Assembly: GCA_944325355.1 (NCBI GenBank)
Contig: CALUZS010000001.1
Span: 186,001-250,000, forward strand
DNA length: 64,000 nucleotides
From: an uncultured Parabacteroides sp.
Lineage (GTDB): Bacteria > Bacteroidota > Bacteroidia > Bacteroidales > Tannerellaceae
Reading direction: 5' to 3'
Each line of letters begins with the position of its first letter. Positions within the stretch are counted from its first letter, which is position 1. This document shows, in pieces, positions 1 through 9,838 of the stretch. The notes under the pieces were generated by a model. It was not told the DNA's origin, ran no database searches, and was given only the letters and a program-made list of their open reading frames with translations. Position numbers and translations under genes: made by a program.

Positions 1-2725
1 CCAAATCCAATTCGACAGGCTCACGCACAGTCCATCCAGCCGGAGCTGAATCCAATGAAAAATCACCAAACAGATAAACCGGTGCAATTTCAGCATATAT
101 GCTCATCGGATTCACACTCAGCTCAACCGTATTCTCCCCTTCCTTTACAAAAGAACCGACCGGATAAGTCCCCCAACGAGAATCCAAAAATGATGCCCCT
201 TCCGATGCTACCGGCTGGCCATTTATCCTAACTTTCCACACATCCGGCTGTTCAACAACCAACTTCATGCCTATTACCGGCACATCCCCTTTTACATTAA
301 AGTGATAAACAACCTGAATATTGCCCGTATGGAAAGTGTCCTTTTCCACAATCGAACGTTTATACTGTACCGCACTATTCCACGGATTGCTCATGCCGAA
401 ATGCCCGTAAAGTCTGTTGCATGCTTCTACGACGTACAGATTCTTTTCTTCTTTGCCGTCAATCACCAAGTCACAGAAATCAAGTGTCAACGCATTGTCT
501 TTTATCCGTTGCACTTGCAAAGTGCTGGAAGGTTCCAACACATTACCTTTTACTGGTTGCGGCTTCAACGGATAATCCGTATTCCCGGAAACGGAGCAAA
601 ACAGCAATAGGCTTCCTGCCGGAGGCAATATAAAGTCTGTCTCCCGATAATCTCCAGACTGGCGGCTCTGATATGTAAACATTTTCCCGGACATGGCATC
701 AAGTTCAACCAAGTTCTTACCCGACAGTGAAAGATGTCCTTTGGCTGATTCTGTCAACGATGAGTTAACCAAGAAAAGCAATTCTCCATCTTTGTAGCTT
801 CTCCGCTGGTGATACAACTGATTACCGATGACATTGGAAAAACGTATTTTGTCGTTTCGAAAGGATTTTTCCAACACATCTTCCGATAAATCCTCATATA
901 TTGTAATCTTACCGGCATTCTGATGGAAGAACTTATCCAATTCGTCACTCCGCATGCCATCCAGATATACCGGCACTGAGAATGCAATCAACTCCCCCCC
1001 TCCCGAAACAAAATCTTGAAGCAGACGAAATGTCTCCTTGTTCAGGTTTTCCATCATCGGCGGAAGTACTACTTTTCCATAACTTCTTTTCCCTACAATG
1101 AACTGGTCATGTCCTACCGAACCGAAATCCTTGATGATATTTTCAGAACCTAAATCATATTCTACCTGGTTCTTTTCCAAGCGGGTCACAAAGTTCTGGA
1201 ACTGGACACCGACCTCCATTGTTTTAGCATGCCCTACAAGGTATGAAAAATAAAGCCATGCCGTTGTCGTTGGCTCAAGCACCAAAATATCATTCAATTG
1301 TTCTCCATGACTTAATACCAAAGACAAACGGGCGAAATAATCATTTTGGGTCTTATAATCTGCCCACCATGGAGAAAGCGATGTAAAAACCGGCGGATAA
1401 TCATATTTGCGGGCACCGGTAATGGTCATATGCGACAAATGCTGATTCATAAAATTGACACCCAATGCATATTCCCAATCGCCTAACCGTTTAAAATCCT
1501 CAAACGTCTCATCCCATCCTCCACCACCATACGTTTCGCTCAATGTACGGGTTATCCCCATCTGGTTAGCCACACTGCGGAGTTCCTTAACCGCACGTAC
1601 ATTTCCGAATTGAGCCTGAGGATGACTGTCGTTAAATTGGTTGAATAACATATCAATAGCCGGTAATTGATGCCATGCGTACATAGCCATGTTATCACCG
1701 CCATTCGCCATGTTTGGCCAATCATGCTCCCAATAGTGTCCCGTCCATTTCAGATTTTTCGACTCACAATAGTCGTGCATAGGCTTTGCCCAGCGGTCAA
1801 TAAACAATTGTGTCAGCACCTCCATATAATTATGGCGAACTCTCATCCAGTCTCCCGTCTCTTCTACAAGTAACGGAAGATACTCTTTCAAGTCGTATCC
1901 CCATTTCTGGCGAAATACGTCAAAGAGATCGGGCGTCCAACGGATACCCCCGGAGGTATTGATATTCGGTTCATCAGAAAATACTCCCTTGATAACCGTT
2001 CCCAACTCTTGTCCGAAAGTCTTTTCATAGCCGGACATTGTCACTTCAATGAATTTTTCTGTGACACCCGGATACAACAAATCGACGTAAGAATAGCCAC
2101 CGTGCCACGAGGAACGTCCATAATATGTTTTGGTATAGAGATAATACTCACCTTCCACCCCCTTATATTTATCAAGTTGTGCGGTTATATCCAGAAAAGT
2201 ATCCCCATCCTTTTTAAGGCATAGAAAATAGTTATTTGCGTTATCGGGCAGTTGCCTTACTTTTTGGAATATCAGTCCCTGTCCCTGGTTATATGATTCC
2301 GGCATCGCCACATTCACATGCCCGCCGGCGAATCCGCTAGGATAAGAATTCTCATCATAAATCCATATATCCAACCCTAACTCCTTGCCTTTCTCAACGC
2401 TATATTTGTAAAGTCGGAACCATTCATCCGAAAGGTACTCCGTAATCATTCCCGGACGCGGATGTATAAAAGCGCCACCGAAACCCGCATCTTTTAATTC
2501 GCCAAGCATACGGTCAATATCCGATTCCTTCACATCTGTATTCCATACCCACAAGGGAGCCGAACGGTACTCTTTGGAGGGATTCTCAAATAACTCTTTC
2601 AATGATTCAAAATGCTGCACCCGTTCTTGCTCATGCTTCTCGGAACAAGCTACCAAGCCGGTAACCAGAGAAACAGCCAATAACAGTTTGCTTGCCGATA
2701 ATAGTTCCTGTCTCTTTGTACCCAT
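1..2725 (-). CDS. GH106-like alpha-L-rhamnosidase family lipoprotein (3' end outside window)
   Basis: The reading frame is open from an ATG at 2725 down to the window edge, so the C-terminus is missing (about 908 codons visible). The N-terminus is a lipoprotein signal with lipobox LVAC and Cys27. It is followed by APLWVWNTD (about 56-64) and GGAFIHPRPGMITEYLSDEWF-like sequence from residue 83, which I recognise as the N-terminal signature of the GH106 alpha-L-rhamnosidase group in Bacteroidetes. A long catalytic region follows, then beta-sandwich-like sequence near the left edge. It should act at the outer membrane or in the periplasm on rhamnose-containing glycans, but many relatives of this family have untested specificity. 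It is divergent from the GH30-like gene, and a TATATTTG box lies about 53 nt upstream. Confidence 0.8.
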   Translation of the reverse strand, partial: MGTKRQELLSASKLLLAVSLVTGLVACSEKHEQERVQHFESLKELFENPSKEYRSAPLWVWNTDVKESDIDRMLGELKDAGFGGAFIHPRPGMITEYLSDEWFRLYKYSVEKGKELGLDIWIYDENSYPSGFAGGHVNVAMPESYNQGQGLIFQKVRQLPDNANNYFLCLKKDGDTFLDITAQLDKYKGVEGEYYLYTKTYYGRSSWHGGYSYVDLLYPGVTEKFIEVTMSGYEKTFGQELGTVIKGVFSDEPNINTSGGIRWTPDLFDVFRQKWGYDLKEYLPLLVEETGDWMRVRHNYMEVLTQLFIDRWAKPMHDYCESKNLKWTGHYWEHDWPNMANGGDNMAMYAWHQLPAIDMLFNQFNDSHPQAQFGNVRAVKELRSVANQMGITRTLSETYGGGGWDETFEDFKRLGDWEYALGVNFMNQHLSHMTITGARKYDYPPVFTSLSPWWADYKTQNDYFARLSLVLSHGEQLNDILVLEPTTTAWLYFSYLVGHAKTMEVGVQFQNFVTRLEKNQVEYDLGSENIIKDFGSVGHDQFIVGKRSYGKVVLPPMMENLNKETFRLLQDFVSGGGELIAFSVPVYLDGMRSDELDKFFHQNAGKITIYEDLSEDVLEKSFRNDKIRFSNVIGNQLYHQRRSYKDGELLFLVNSSLTESAKGHLSLSGKNLVELDAMSGKMFTYQSRQSGDYRETDFILPPAGSLLLFCSVSGNTDYPLKPQPVKGNVLEPSSTLQVQRIKDNALTLDFCDLVIDGKEEKNLYVVEACNRLYGHFGMSNPWNSAVQYKRSIVEKDTFHTGNIQVVYHFNVKGDVPVIGMKLVVEQPDVWKVRINGQPVASEGASFLDSRWGTYPVGSFVKEGENTVELSVNPMSIYAEIAPVYLFGDFSLDSAPAGWTVREPVELDL

Positions 2726-2777
2726 ATCTTTCTTTCGATTTTCTATTTATACTACAACTAATCAGTGTCAACATAAG

Positions 2778-2785
2778 CAAATATA
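2778..2785 (-). promoter_or_regulatory. -7 promoter box TATATTTG for the GH106-like gene
   Basis: The minus strand reads TATATTTG, a full match to the Bacteroidetes -7 consensus TAnnTTTG. The predicted start of transcription is near 2771, giving a leader of about 45 nt before the ATG at 2725. No clear -33 TTTG was seen. Confidence 0.5.
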
Positions 2786-2936
2786 GGCATTACCGATTCT
2801 CTTTATTTACGAAGAGTGATATAATTCTTTTCATTTCTGACATTTCTTTCCAATTTTCCGACGCAAAAAATCTGGATTTTCTCAACTTATTTGCGTAATA
2901 TTGCAACAAAATCACATATATATGACTTATTTCTGT

Positions 2937-4370
2937 ATGAAAAAAACACTATTCTATTCCATGCTTATCCTTTGCAGCTTGCAAAGTTGCTCATCAAAAG
3001 ACGAAGAATCTATCAAGATACTTACTACAACCACATCGAGAGAGCAAGATCTTTCTGTAAGCTATGCAGCATTCAACGGACAGACAACCGGCAACTGCAT
3101 ACAATTGGACAAAACCGTCCGTTACCAAACCATCGATGGCTTCGGTGCTGCCATAACCGGTTCTTCAGCTTATAATCTTTCCCTGATGCCAGCAGCAAAA
3201 AGAGATACGTTTCTACGGGAAACTTTCTCTCCCGACAAGTTCGGATTCAATTACATCCGCGTGCCTATCGGATGTTCCGACTTTTCTCTCAGCGACTATA
3301 CCTGTTGTGATAAAGAGGGCATCGAAAACTTTGCTTTGACAACCGAAGAAACCAAATACATCATCCCGGTCATTAAGGAGATTCTAAAAATCAATCCGGC
3401 ATTAAAAATCATGGGGACACCATGGACTTGCCCGAAATGGATGAAAATAGAGAGTCTCGACAATCCTGTACCTTACAATTCTTGGACTGGCGGGCAACTG
3501 AATCCAAAGTATTATCAGGACTATGCCGTCTATTTCGCGAAATGGATACAGGCATTCAAAAAAGAGGGAATCAACATTTATAGCATTACCCCACAAAACG
3601 AACCGCTGAACCGAGGAAATTCCGCTTCACTCTTCATGGGATGGGAAGAAGAACGAGATTTTATTAAAACAGCATTAGGGCCAGTTCTCCAAAAAGAGTG
3701 TCCAGGTGTCAAAATATACGCATTCGATCACAATTACAATTACGACAATATGGAAGAACAATTCCGCTATCCTGTCCGTATATACGAAGATGCGGATGCA
3801 AGTCGGTACATTTCCGGAGCAGCATACCATAATTACGGAGGAAACCGTAAAGAGCTGCTGGAGATTCACAAACTTGCCCCAGAAAAAGAACTGGTATTTT
3901 CAGAAGCATCAATAGGCGAATGGAACAACGGCAGAGAGATGGAAAAATCCCTTTTACGAGATATGGACGAATTAACTATCGGAACGGTAAACAACTGGTG
4001 CAAAGCCGTCATTTTATGGAATCTGATGCTCGACACGAAGCAAGGGCCACACGGAGGTCCGGGCGCATGTTCCGTATGTTATGGGGCAGTCGACATAGAC
4101 CCTGAAACATATTCCGTCATTACCCGCAACTCCCATTATTACGTCATCGCGCACATGGGAGCCGTTGTCAAACCAGGAGCCGTGCGAATCCAGTCAAAAG
4201 GGGACATACCTCAGGAAATAAGCTATTCCGCCTTTGAAAATCCAGACGGCAGTTACGCTTTGGTAGTATGCAATAAAGGGAAAAACGAATTGCTCTCCGT
4301 AAACGATGGAAAACGATGTTTTACATATCAGATTCCGGCAAAAGCCATTGTTTCATTCACTTGGAAATAA
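2937..4370 (+). CDS. GH30-family glycoside hydrolase lipoprotein
   Basis: Chosen start: ATG 2937 (MKKTLFYS), which gives a lipoprotein signal with lipobox LQSC and Cys18; in-frame TTG 2901 and ATG 2922 lie upstream but would put extra residues before the signal. The 477-aa product has the GH30 layout: IDGFGAAITGSSA (about 66-78), GTPWTCPKWMK (160-170), the acid/base Glu222 in TPQNEP, and the nucleophile Glu323 in VFSEASIGEW. The C-terminal 80 residues are the beta-sandwich that accompanies this barrel. GH30 members in Bacteroidetes include beta-glucosidases, glucosylceramidases and beta-1,6-glucanases; the exact substrate cannot be told from sequence alone. The protein is expected to be surface-anchored and is divergent from the GH106-like gene. 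Confidence 0.9.
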   Translation: MKKTLFYSMLILCSLQSCSSKDEESIKILTTTTSREQDLSVSYAAFNGQTTGNCIQLDKTVRYQTIDGFGAAITGSSAYNLSLMPAAKRDTFLRETFSPDKFGFNYIRVPIGCSDFSLSDYTCCDKEGIENFALTTEETKYIIPVIKEILKINPALKIMGTPWTCPKWMKIESLDNPVPYNSWTGGQLNPKYYQDYAVYFAKWIQAFKKEGINIYSITPQNEPLNRGNSASLFMGWEEERDFIKTALGPVLQKECPGVKIYAFDHNYNYDNMEEQFRYPVRIYEDADASRYISGAAYHNYGGNRKELLEIHKLAPEKELVFSEASIGEWNNGREMEKSLLRDMDELTIGTVNNWCKAVILWNLMLDTKQGPHGGPGACSVCYGAVDIDPETYSVITRNSHYYVIAHMGAVVKPGAVRIQSKGDIPQEISYSAFENPDGSYALVVCNKGKNELLSVNDGKRCFTYQIPAKAIVSFTWK

Positions 4371-4440
4371 ACAGATCTACAAAAGTTGCAAAATGCTCCA
4401 AAAAATTCATCAAACAGCATAAATAAATCAGATTTTTTGA

Positions 4441-4448
4441 TATTTTTG
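4441..4448 (+). promoter_or_regulatory. -7 promoter box TATTTTTG for the antiporter gene
   Basis: TATTTTTG matches TAnnTTTG exactly and sits 19 nt before the ATG at 4468. The preceding gene ends at 4370 with no evident terminator between, so some readthrough is possible. Confidence 0.5.
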
Positions 4449-4467
4449 CAATAAACAATTCCAATTC

Positions 4468-6756
4468 ATGAGCAAAGGGTCAAAAAACATCCTCTTTTAT
4501 ATTATAATGCTTGTATTATTTGGAGCACTAATGTACATCGTCGTTAAAGAAGGCGAGACACAGGAAACAGCATCAATAATACAGACAATGGATAATGCTC
4601 CGACAAATTTGTCAGAGGGCTTCAGTATGTTTGTGGAATTGCTCACGGAACACATCAGTTCCCCCATCGGAATATTACTCCTGCAAATTATAACAATCCT
4701 CATAACTTGCCGCCTGTTCGGTTGGATTTTTCTGAAAATCGGTCAACCAACAGTTGTGGGGGAAATTGTTGCAGGTATCGTATTAGGTCCTTCCGTCTTA
4801 GGACATTTGCTTCCTGAAGTCGAAGAATTTTTATTCCGGGAAGATTCGCTTGCCAATATAAATATATTGAGTCAATTCGGGCTAATATTGTTCATGTATG
4901 CCATCGGTATGGAGTTAGACTTATCAGAAATCAAGAAAAAACTGAAAGAAACGATACTCATCAGCCATACAAGCACAATTGTCCCATTCTTTTTAGGAAT
5001 GCTTACCGCCTATTTCCTATACGACCAATATGCAGACAAAAGCACACCTTTCATATCGTTTGCGCTATTTATCGGAATCGCATTAAGTATTACGGCTTTT
5101 CCTGTACTGGCACGGATTATCCAAGAACGGGGACTTACAAAAACTCACCTCGGAACAATATCTTTGGCAAGCGCTGCCAACGGAGACATTACGGCATGGT
5201 GTACGTTAGCCGTCGTCATTGCGATAGCACAGGCCGGGACAATGCTCAGTGCCATTTATAATATTTTCTTTTCCATCATTTACCTGCTTTTCATGTTTTT
5301 AGTCATCCGTCCGTTCCTCCGTATGGTCGGACATGTTTATCATAACAAAGAAGTTATCGATAAAGGATTGGTGGCTTTCATGTTTCTTTTGCTGATTGCA
5401 TCCGCATACCTGACGGAGATATTGGGATTACACGCACTGTTTGGGGCATTCATTGCGGGAGTTGTCATGCCGGAAAATATCAAATTCCGAAAAATCATGA
5501 CCGAGAAGGTTGAAGATGTCTCGCTGGCATTATTTCTTCCGCTCTTTTTCGTATCTACCGGACTGCGGACAGAAATAGGATTGTTGAACAATCCGAGTTT
5601 GTGGGGCATATGTATTCTTTTCATCGCAGTAGCAATTATCGGAAAATTCGGGGGAGCTTTCGTATCGGCACGCTTTGTCGGTGAAAGTTGGAAGGACAGC
5701 CTTTACATCGGCGCATTGATGAATACACGCGGGCTTATGGAATTGGTCGTATTGACAATTGGGTACGAGATGAACATATTGACACCGCCCATCTTCGTCA
5801 TGCTGGTATTGATGACACTCGTCACAACCTTTATGACGACTCCACTTATTTCATTCATCAATTTCTGCTTCCACACGCATCAGAAGATACAGGAAAAACG
5901 GCAAAAAAGGACGTTCGACGATACTTTCAAAGTATTATTGTCGTTCGGAAGAGCAGGAAACGGACAAATCATGTTGGATGTTGCCCATCAAATGTTTTCT
6001 CAAACCAAACACAAACTGGAAATCACAGCGCTCCATCTTACCGTAGGAAGCGATGTCAATCCCTTGCATACCGATAATTTCGAGGAAGTAAGTTTCGGAC
6101 CGATTCTTTATGGCGCAAAAAAACTGGGTGTACAGATTGACACGCGCTATGAAGTCTCAACAAATGCAGGACATGATATTTGCAGTATAGTGAACAATGA
6201 GGGATTCGATTTCTTGTTGGTTGGTGCAGGCATTTCATTGAGCAATATACCGACAGACAAGGATGCTGTCAAGTATCGGCACTCTATGTTCCCTCGCTTG
6301 TTCAAACATTTTAAAGCTCCGGAATCATGGTTCTTCCCCGGCGAGCTATTGAAAGACAAGACCAAAATGTTCATAGAAGAGAGTCATTGTCCTGTCGGTG
6401 TATTTGTCAACCGTGACTTCGTAAAAGCGACCAACGTCATCACTATCGTTGATGGAGAAGCTGATTTGTTCCTTCTGAAATACACGAAAACATTGCTGAA
6501 AGCAACTTCCGGGAACATTACATTTGTGAATAAGACCGACAAAGAGAGCCCTGAAGCAGGAGATATTTTACGGGAATTGAGGAACTTCATTCCTGTGCAA
6601 GGGACTCCTTCTATCGTCAACAACGGTGATATAACCGGAGAACTGTTAAGCCGATACAATTTCATGCTCATCAGCTACACGACTTGGAACCTTTTGTCGG
6701 AACAGTACAAGGACGCTCTGCAAAAAATGCCATCGACACTCATCATCAGCAAATAA
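4468..6756 (+). CDS. CPA2-type cation/proton antiporter with C-terminal Usp-like domains
   Basis: This 762-aa protein starts with one isolated membrane helix (about 8-25). A Na+/H+ exchanger domain of 12-13 helices follows (about 75-445) with conserved GQPTVVGEIVAGIVLGPS, LGLHALFGAFIAGVVMP and NTRGLMELV segments. The C-terminal 280 residues are soluble and contain universal-stress-protein-like folds (from about 490, KVLLSFGRAGNGQ). It resembles KefB/ChaA-like CPA2 members that exchange K+ or Na+ for H+ across the inner membrane, with cytoplasmic Usp domains as likely nucleotide sensors. No TrkA-N domain is present, unlike classic KefB/KefC. Ion selectivity is not predictable here. Confidence 0.9.
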   Translation: MSKGSKNILFYIIMLVLFGALMYIVVKEGETQETASIIQTMDNAPTNLSEGFSMFVELLTEHISSPIGILLLQIITILITCRLFGWIFLKIGQPTVVGEIVAGIVLGPSVLGHLLPEVEEFLFREDSLANINILSQFGLILFMYAIGMELDLSEIKKKLKETILISHTSTIVPFFLGMLTAYFLYDQYADKSTPFISFALFIGIALSITAFPVLARIIQERGLTKTHLGTISLASAANGDITAWCTLAVVIAIAQAGTMLSAIYNIFFSIIYLLFMFLVIRPFLRMVGHVYHNKEVIDKGLVAFMFLLLIASAYLTEILGLHALFGAFIAGVVMPENIKFRKIMTEKVEDVSLALFLPLFFVSTGLRTEIGLLNNPSLWGICILFIAVAIIGKFGGAFVSARFVGESWKDSLYIGALMNTRGLMELVVLTIGYEMNILTPPIFVMLVLMTLVTTFMTTPLISFINFCFHTHQKIQEKRQKRTFDDTFKVLLSFGRAGNGQIMLDVAHQMFSQTKHKLEITALHLTVGSDVNPLHTDNFEEVSFGPILYGAKKLGVQIDTRYEVSTNAGHDICSIVNNEGFDFLLVGAGISLSNIPTDKDAVKYRHSMFPRLFKHFKAPESWFFPGELLKDKTKMFIEESHCPVGVFVNRDFVKATNVITIVDGEADLFLLKYTKTLLKATSGNITFVNKTDKESPEAGDILRELRNFIPVQGTPSIVNNGDITGELLSRYNFMLISYTTWNLLSEQYKDALQKMPSTLIISK

Positions 6757-6776
6757 AAACTACCAAAATCAGCATA

Positions 6777-6816
6777 GACTTTGTTTGCCGCCTTGGTATT
6801 AAAACCAAACAAAGTC
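6777..6816. terminator. convergent terminator-like hairpin
   Basis: An 11-bp perfect inverted repeat (GACTTTGTTTG / CAAACAAAGTC) with a 18-nt loop lies between the convergent antiporter and sbcC genes. The stem is AT-rich and the U-tract is weak on both sides, so strength is uncertain. Confidence 0.45.
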
Positions 6817-6844
6817 CATCTTTCCTAAATCTTACAAAATTCTT

Positions 6845-9838
6845 CTATTCTGTAACTACCAGATGGCTACATCCGTTCCCTTTCTTTTCTACCACAATAC
6901 GTACAGGCATGCGTTCTGTCATCTCTTGAACATGCGAAATCACACATATCTTGCGCCCTTGCATCCGCAAATTTTCCAAAGCATCCATCGCTATCCGTAA
7001 AGTCTCCGCATCAAGCGAACCGAAACCTTCATCAATGAAAAGACTCTCTACATTCATCCGGTTGGAAGAAAGAGCCGACAATCCCAATGCTAAAGCCAAT
7101 GAGACCAAAAAAGACTCTCCTCCCGACAAACTATGCACAGTACGGACTTCATCGCACATATCGTTATCAATGACCTGCAATGCCAACGTTCCGGGAACAC
7201 GTTCCAGCCGATAACGTTTCGTTAAGTTATTTAATTGTATATTCGCATATGCCAGCAGCACATCCAGCGTATAACCTTGCGCTATTTTCCGGAATTTTGC
7301 TCCGTCCGCCGAGCCTACCAGTTCGTTTAATTTCGCCCATCGGTTATTATCCGTTTCTATCTTTTCCATCTTCTTCTGCAGTTTGGCAACCTTTTCCTGA
7401 TTCTCATTATGAATACGCAGATGATATTCATACTCCGTCTTTTCACGATTAAGACGCGCCACCCTGTCATCAAAAAGTTCCCCACTTTCCGCTACCGAAT
7501 ATTTCCCATTCCACGTATCCAAGGCTGCCTGTTGCCGGACCTTTACCGTCTGCAACTCATCCAGGCTTCGAGTTATTTGCAATAAGACACCTTTCAGCTG
7601 TTCCATCTTGCAGGCCATCTTTTCCTGTCTCTGTTGCAACTCATCCAAAGTCCTCGACATCAACTGCTTTTTCTCTGCATACTTTTTTCGAACAAGTTCT
7701 ACGGATTCTCCGGAAAATATTCCTGCTCTTTCCGAAATCATCCCAGTCAGTTCCTGATGCTTGCCCTCATACTCGGAAACTGCCGCCGCAACCTGCAATT
7801 GCAGGTCATCAACAAAGGATCCGGTTATTTTTTCTTCGGAACACAACCTCGCCAGTTCCGGTTCAAGCCGCGACAAATCCTCCTTATGCTGTTTAAAGGA
7901 AAGGACAAATTCTTCAAGCACGCAACAAAAACGTTCCGGTTCTTTCATCCAAGACTTCTGCCAGTCGCTATTTCCAAACAAGACATTCACCTCCTCACAT
8001 GATTTGCTAAATTGCAAACCGGCTTCTGCTGATTTCTTCCTATTTTCCTCCGATTTACTTTCTAACAACTCTTGTTCAGAACAGATACGGTTGCAGGACA
8101 GCGATTGTTCGGAAAGTTGTTTTTGCAACCGTAATTGTGTACGCCGCATATCCCCTAACTTTTTCTCCTCGTCGCGGGCAAGTGCCAACGCAACCTTCGC
8201 TTTCTCCATCCGTTCGGTCTCCTGTTCCACCGACAACGCTAATTCCTGCATTCGCAAATCAATATGCGAAGTCAAATAAGGATGTTCCGTGCTTCCGCAA
8301 ACAGGACAAGGCTTACCTTTCGACAAACGATCCCGAAGTTCCTTTACACTACCGGTCGTAACAATCTCTGCAAGCTGCAATGACAGCTTTTCGCGAACAG
8401 AGCGATGAGTCTCCACAGCATCTTCCAATAACTTTATATCAGTCGTTTCAAGTTTTTTCTCCAAAACAGCTATCTCCTCTTCCAATCGGTTCCCTTGCTG
8501 TACAAACTGTTGCAACCGATCCTTTTCGCACTTCAACAAGGTATCCAAACGTTGCCGTTCCTTTTCATACGCCAGTTGTTGCTGCTCCAACGACCTGACC
8601 AAAGATAATCCAATGCCCGCTGCCTGCAAATGGAGTTTCAATGCCGAAAACTGTTCTACTATTGGCTCACGGTGGCGATAATGTTCCAGCCATGACCTCA
8701 CATCCTGAATCTGTTTTTCTATTTTTCCACAGGATTCACGAACCGTCGACAATTTAAACACACTATCCGCATATTTTTTCTCAACGGTTTCTTTCTTGCT
8801 TTGCAGAATATCCACATTTTTCCGTACAGCCATAATCTGGGTATCCAGCTGTCCTGCACGTAAAAGTTCCGGTTGGCAATCCTCCCATTCCGTCTCCAGC
8901 TTACTGACTTTCTCTTTACAAACTTCCAACTCTTCTCTTGATTGCTTCATCACTACGGATACATCCGCCAATTCTTTCTCGCTTTCTTCTTTCTTTCGCA
9001 ATAATAACTCATATTGTTCAAGGGTATTTTTCAAAGCTTCTTGTAACTCATTCCGCTCATTGCTCAGTTTCTCACACTCCTTTAAACAGGCAACCACTTT
9101 CTCAAGCGAGGAAAGATAACCGTTCCTTTGTTCCTCCGTCAGCAAATCAATTTCCGACAATTGCAAACGTGCGCGTTCATACAAATTTTTTGCATCGGCA
9201 TATTTCTGGTAAACCAACTTCGATATGGCGGAATAGTGTTCTGTTCCTGTCAATTTCTCCAGCAATGACGCTTTTTCACCCTGCTCAGCCTTCAGGAATG
9301 TAGAAAAGTCGTTTTGAGCAAGCAAGACAGAACGGGTAAACTGCTCGAAGGTCAACCCAACCAACTCACATATTCGGTTCTGTGTTTCTTGCCGGTTCCC
9401 CGAAAAGGGGGATTCCGTCCCATTCTCATACAATCGGCATAATGAGACACGTACATTCTGCAAACGTCCGCTCTCCTTTTCCCTCGCACGGGACACCTCC
9501 CAACGCGAACGATACCGATTCCCATCAACAGCAATAAATTCCACCTCTGCGAAACCGAAAGCAGCTCCTCTCCGAAGCAAAAAACGAGAATCACTTTGCG
9601 CTAACCAATCATCGTTGACATCTTTCAACTTTACATTATTTTCCCGGGCCTGCTCCGTTCGAGGAGTTTTCCCATACAAAGCCAGGCACATCGTATCCAA
9701 AACCGTCGATTTTCCAGCACCGGTCGGTCCACAAATAGCAAATATTCCTGCCGACAACAAAGGTTCGACTGTAAAATCCACACAATAATTCCCCTCCAAC
9801 GATGCAATATTCCGTCCACGGATTACCTCAATCTTCAT
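6845..9838 (-). CDS. sbcC: Exonuclease subunit SbcC
   Basis: SbcC is the ATPase arm of the SbcCD (Rad50-Mre11) nuclease, which opens and degrades hairpins and double-strand ends. The 997-aa protein has an N-terminal Walker A (GPTGAGKST, residues 37-45), a QNDF/Q-loop region, and two long coiled-coil arms with many Glu, Lys, Leu and Gln. A zinc-hook CPVC motif is near residue 510, and the C-terminus has an ABC signature LSGGES (about 904) and Walker B LFIDEGFGSLD (about 930). Length and order match Rad50/SbcC. Its start overlaps the 3' end of sbcD by 11 nt, so the two are translationally coupled. Confidence 0.96.
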   Translation of the reverse strand: MKIEVIRGRNIASLEGNYCVDFTVEPLLSAGIFAICGPTGAGKSTVLDTMCLALYGKTPRTEQARENNVKLKDVNDDWLAQSDSRFLLRRGAAFGFAEVEFIAVDGNRYRSRWEVSRAREKESGRLQNVRVSLCRLYENGTESPFSGNRQETQNRICELVGLTFEQFTRSVLLAQNDFSTFLKAEQGEKASLLEKLTGTEHYSAISKLVYQKYADAKNLYERARLQLSEIDLLTEEQRNGYLSSLEKVVACLKECEKLSNERNELQEALKNTLEQYELLLRKKEESEKELADVSVVMKQSREELEVCKEKVSKLETEWEDCQPELLRAGQLDTQIMAVRKNVDILQSKKETVEKKYADSVFKLSTVRESCGKIEKQIQDVRSWLEHYRHREPIVEQFSALKLHLQAAGIGLSLVRSLEQQQLAYEKERQRLDTLLKCEKDRLQQFVQQGNRLEEEIAVLEKKLETTDIKLLEDAVETHRSVREKLSLQLAEIVTTGSVKELRDRLSKGKPCPVCGSTEHPYLTSHIDLRMQELALSVEQETERMEKAKVALALARDEEKKLGDMRRTQLRLQKQLSEQSLSCNRICSEQELLESKSEENRKKSAEAGLQFSKSCEEVNVLFGNSDWQKSWMKEPERFCCVLEEFVLSFKQHKEDLSRLEPELARLCSEEKITGSFVDDLQLQVAAAVSEYEGKHQELTGMISERAGIFSGESVELVRKKYAEKKQLMSRTLDELQQRQEKMACKMEQLKGVLLQITRSLDELQTVKVRQQAALDTWNGKYSVAESGELFDDRVARLNREKTEYEYHLRIHNENQEKVAKLQKKMEKIETDNNRWAKLNELVGSADGAKFRKIAQGYTLDVLLAYANIQLNNLTKRYRLERVPGTLALQVIDNDMCDEVRTVHSLSGGESFLVSLALALGLSALSSNRMNVESLFIDEGFGSLDAETLRIAMDALENLRMQGRKICVISHVQEMTERMPVRIVVEKKGNGCSHLVVTE

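Noticed and set aside
7634..8279. Overlapping plus-strand frames of 122 and 172 codons inside sbcC
   Set aside because: They are antisense shadows of the coiled-coil coding sequence with low-complexity Ser/Phe composition.
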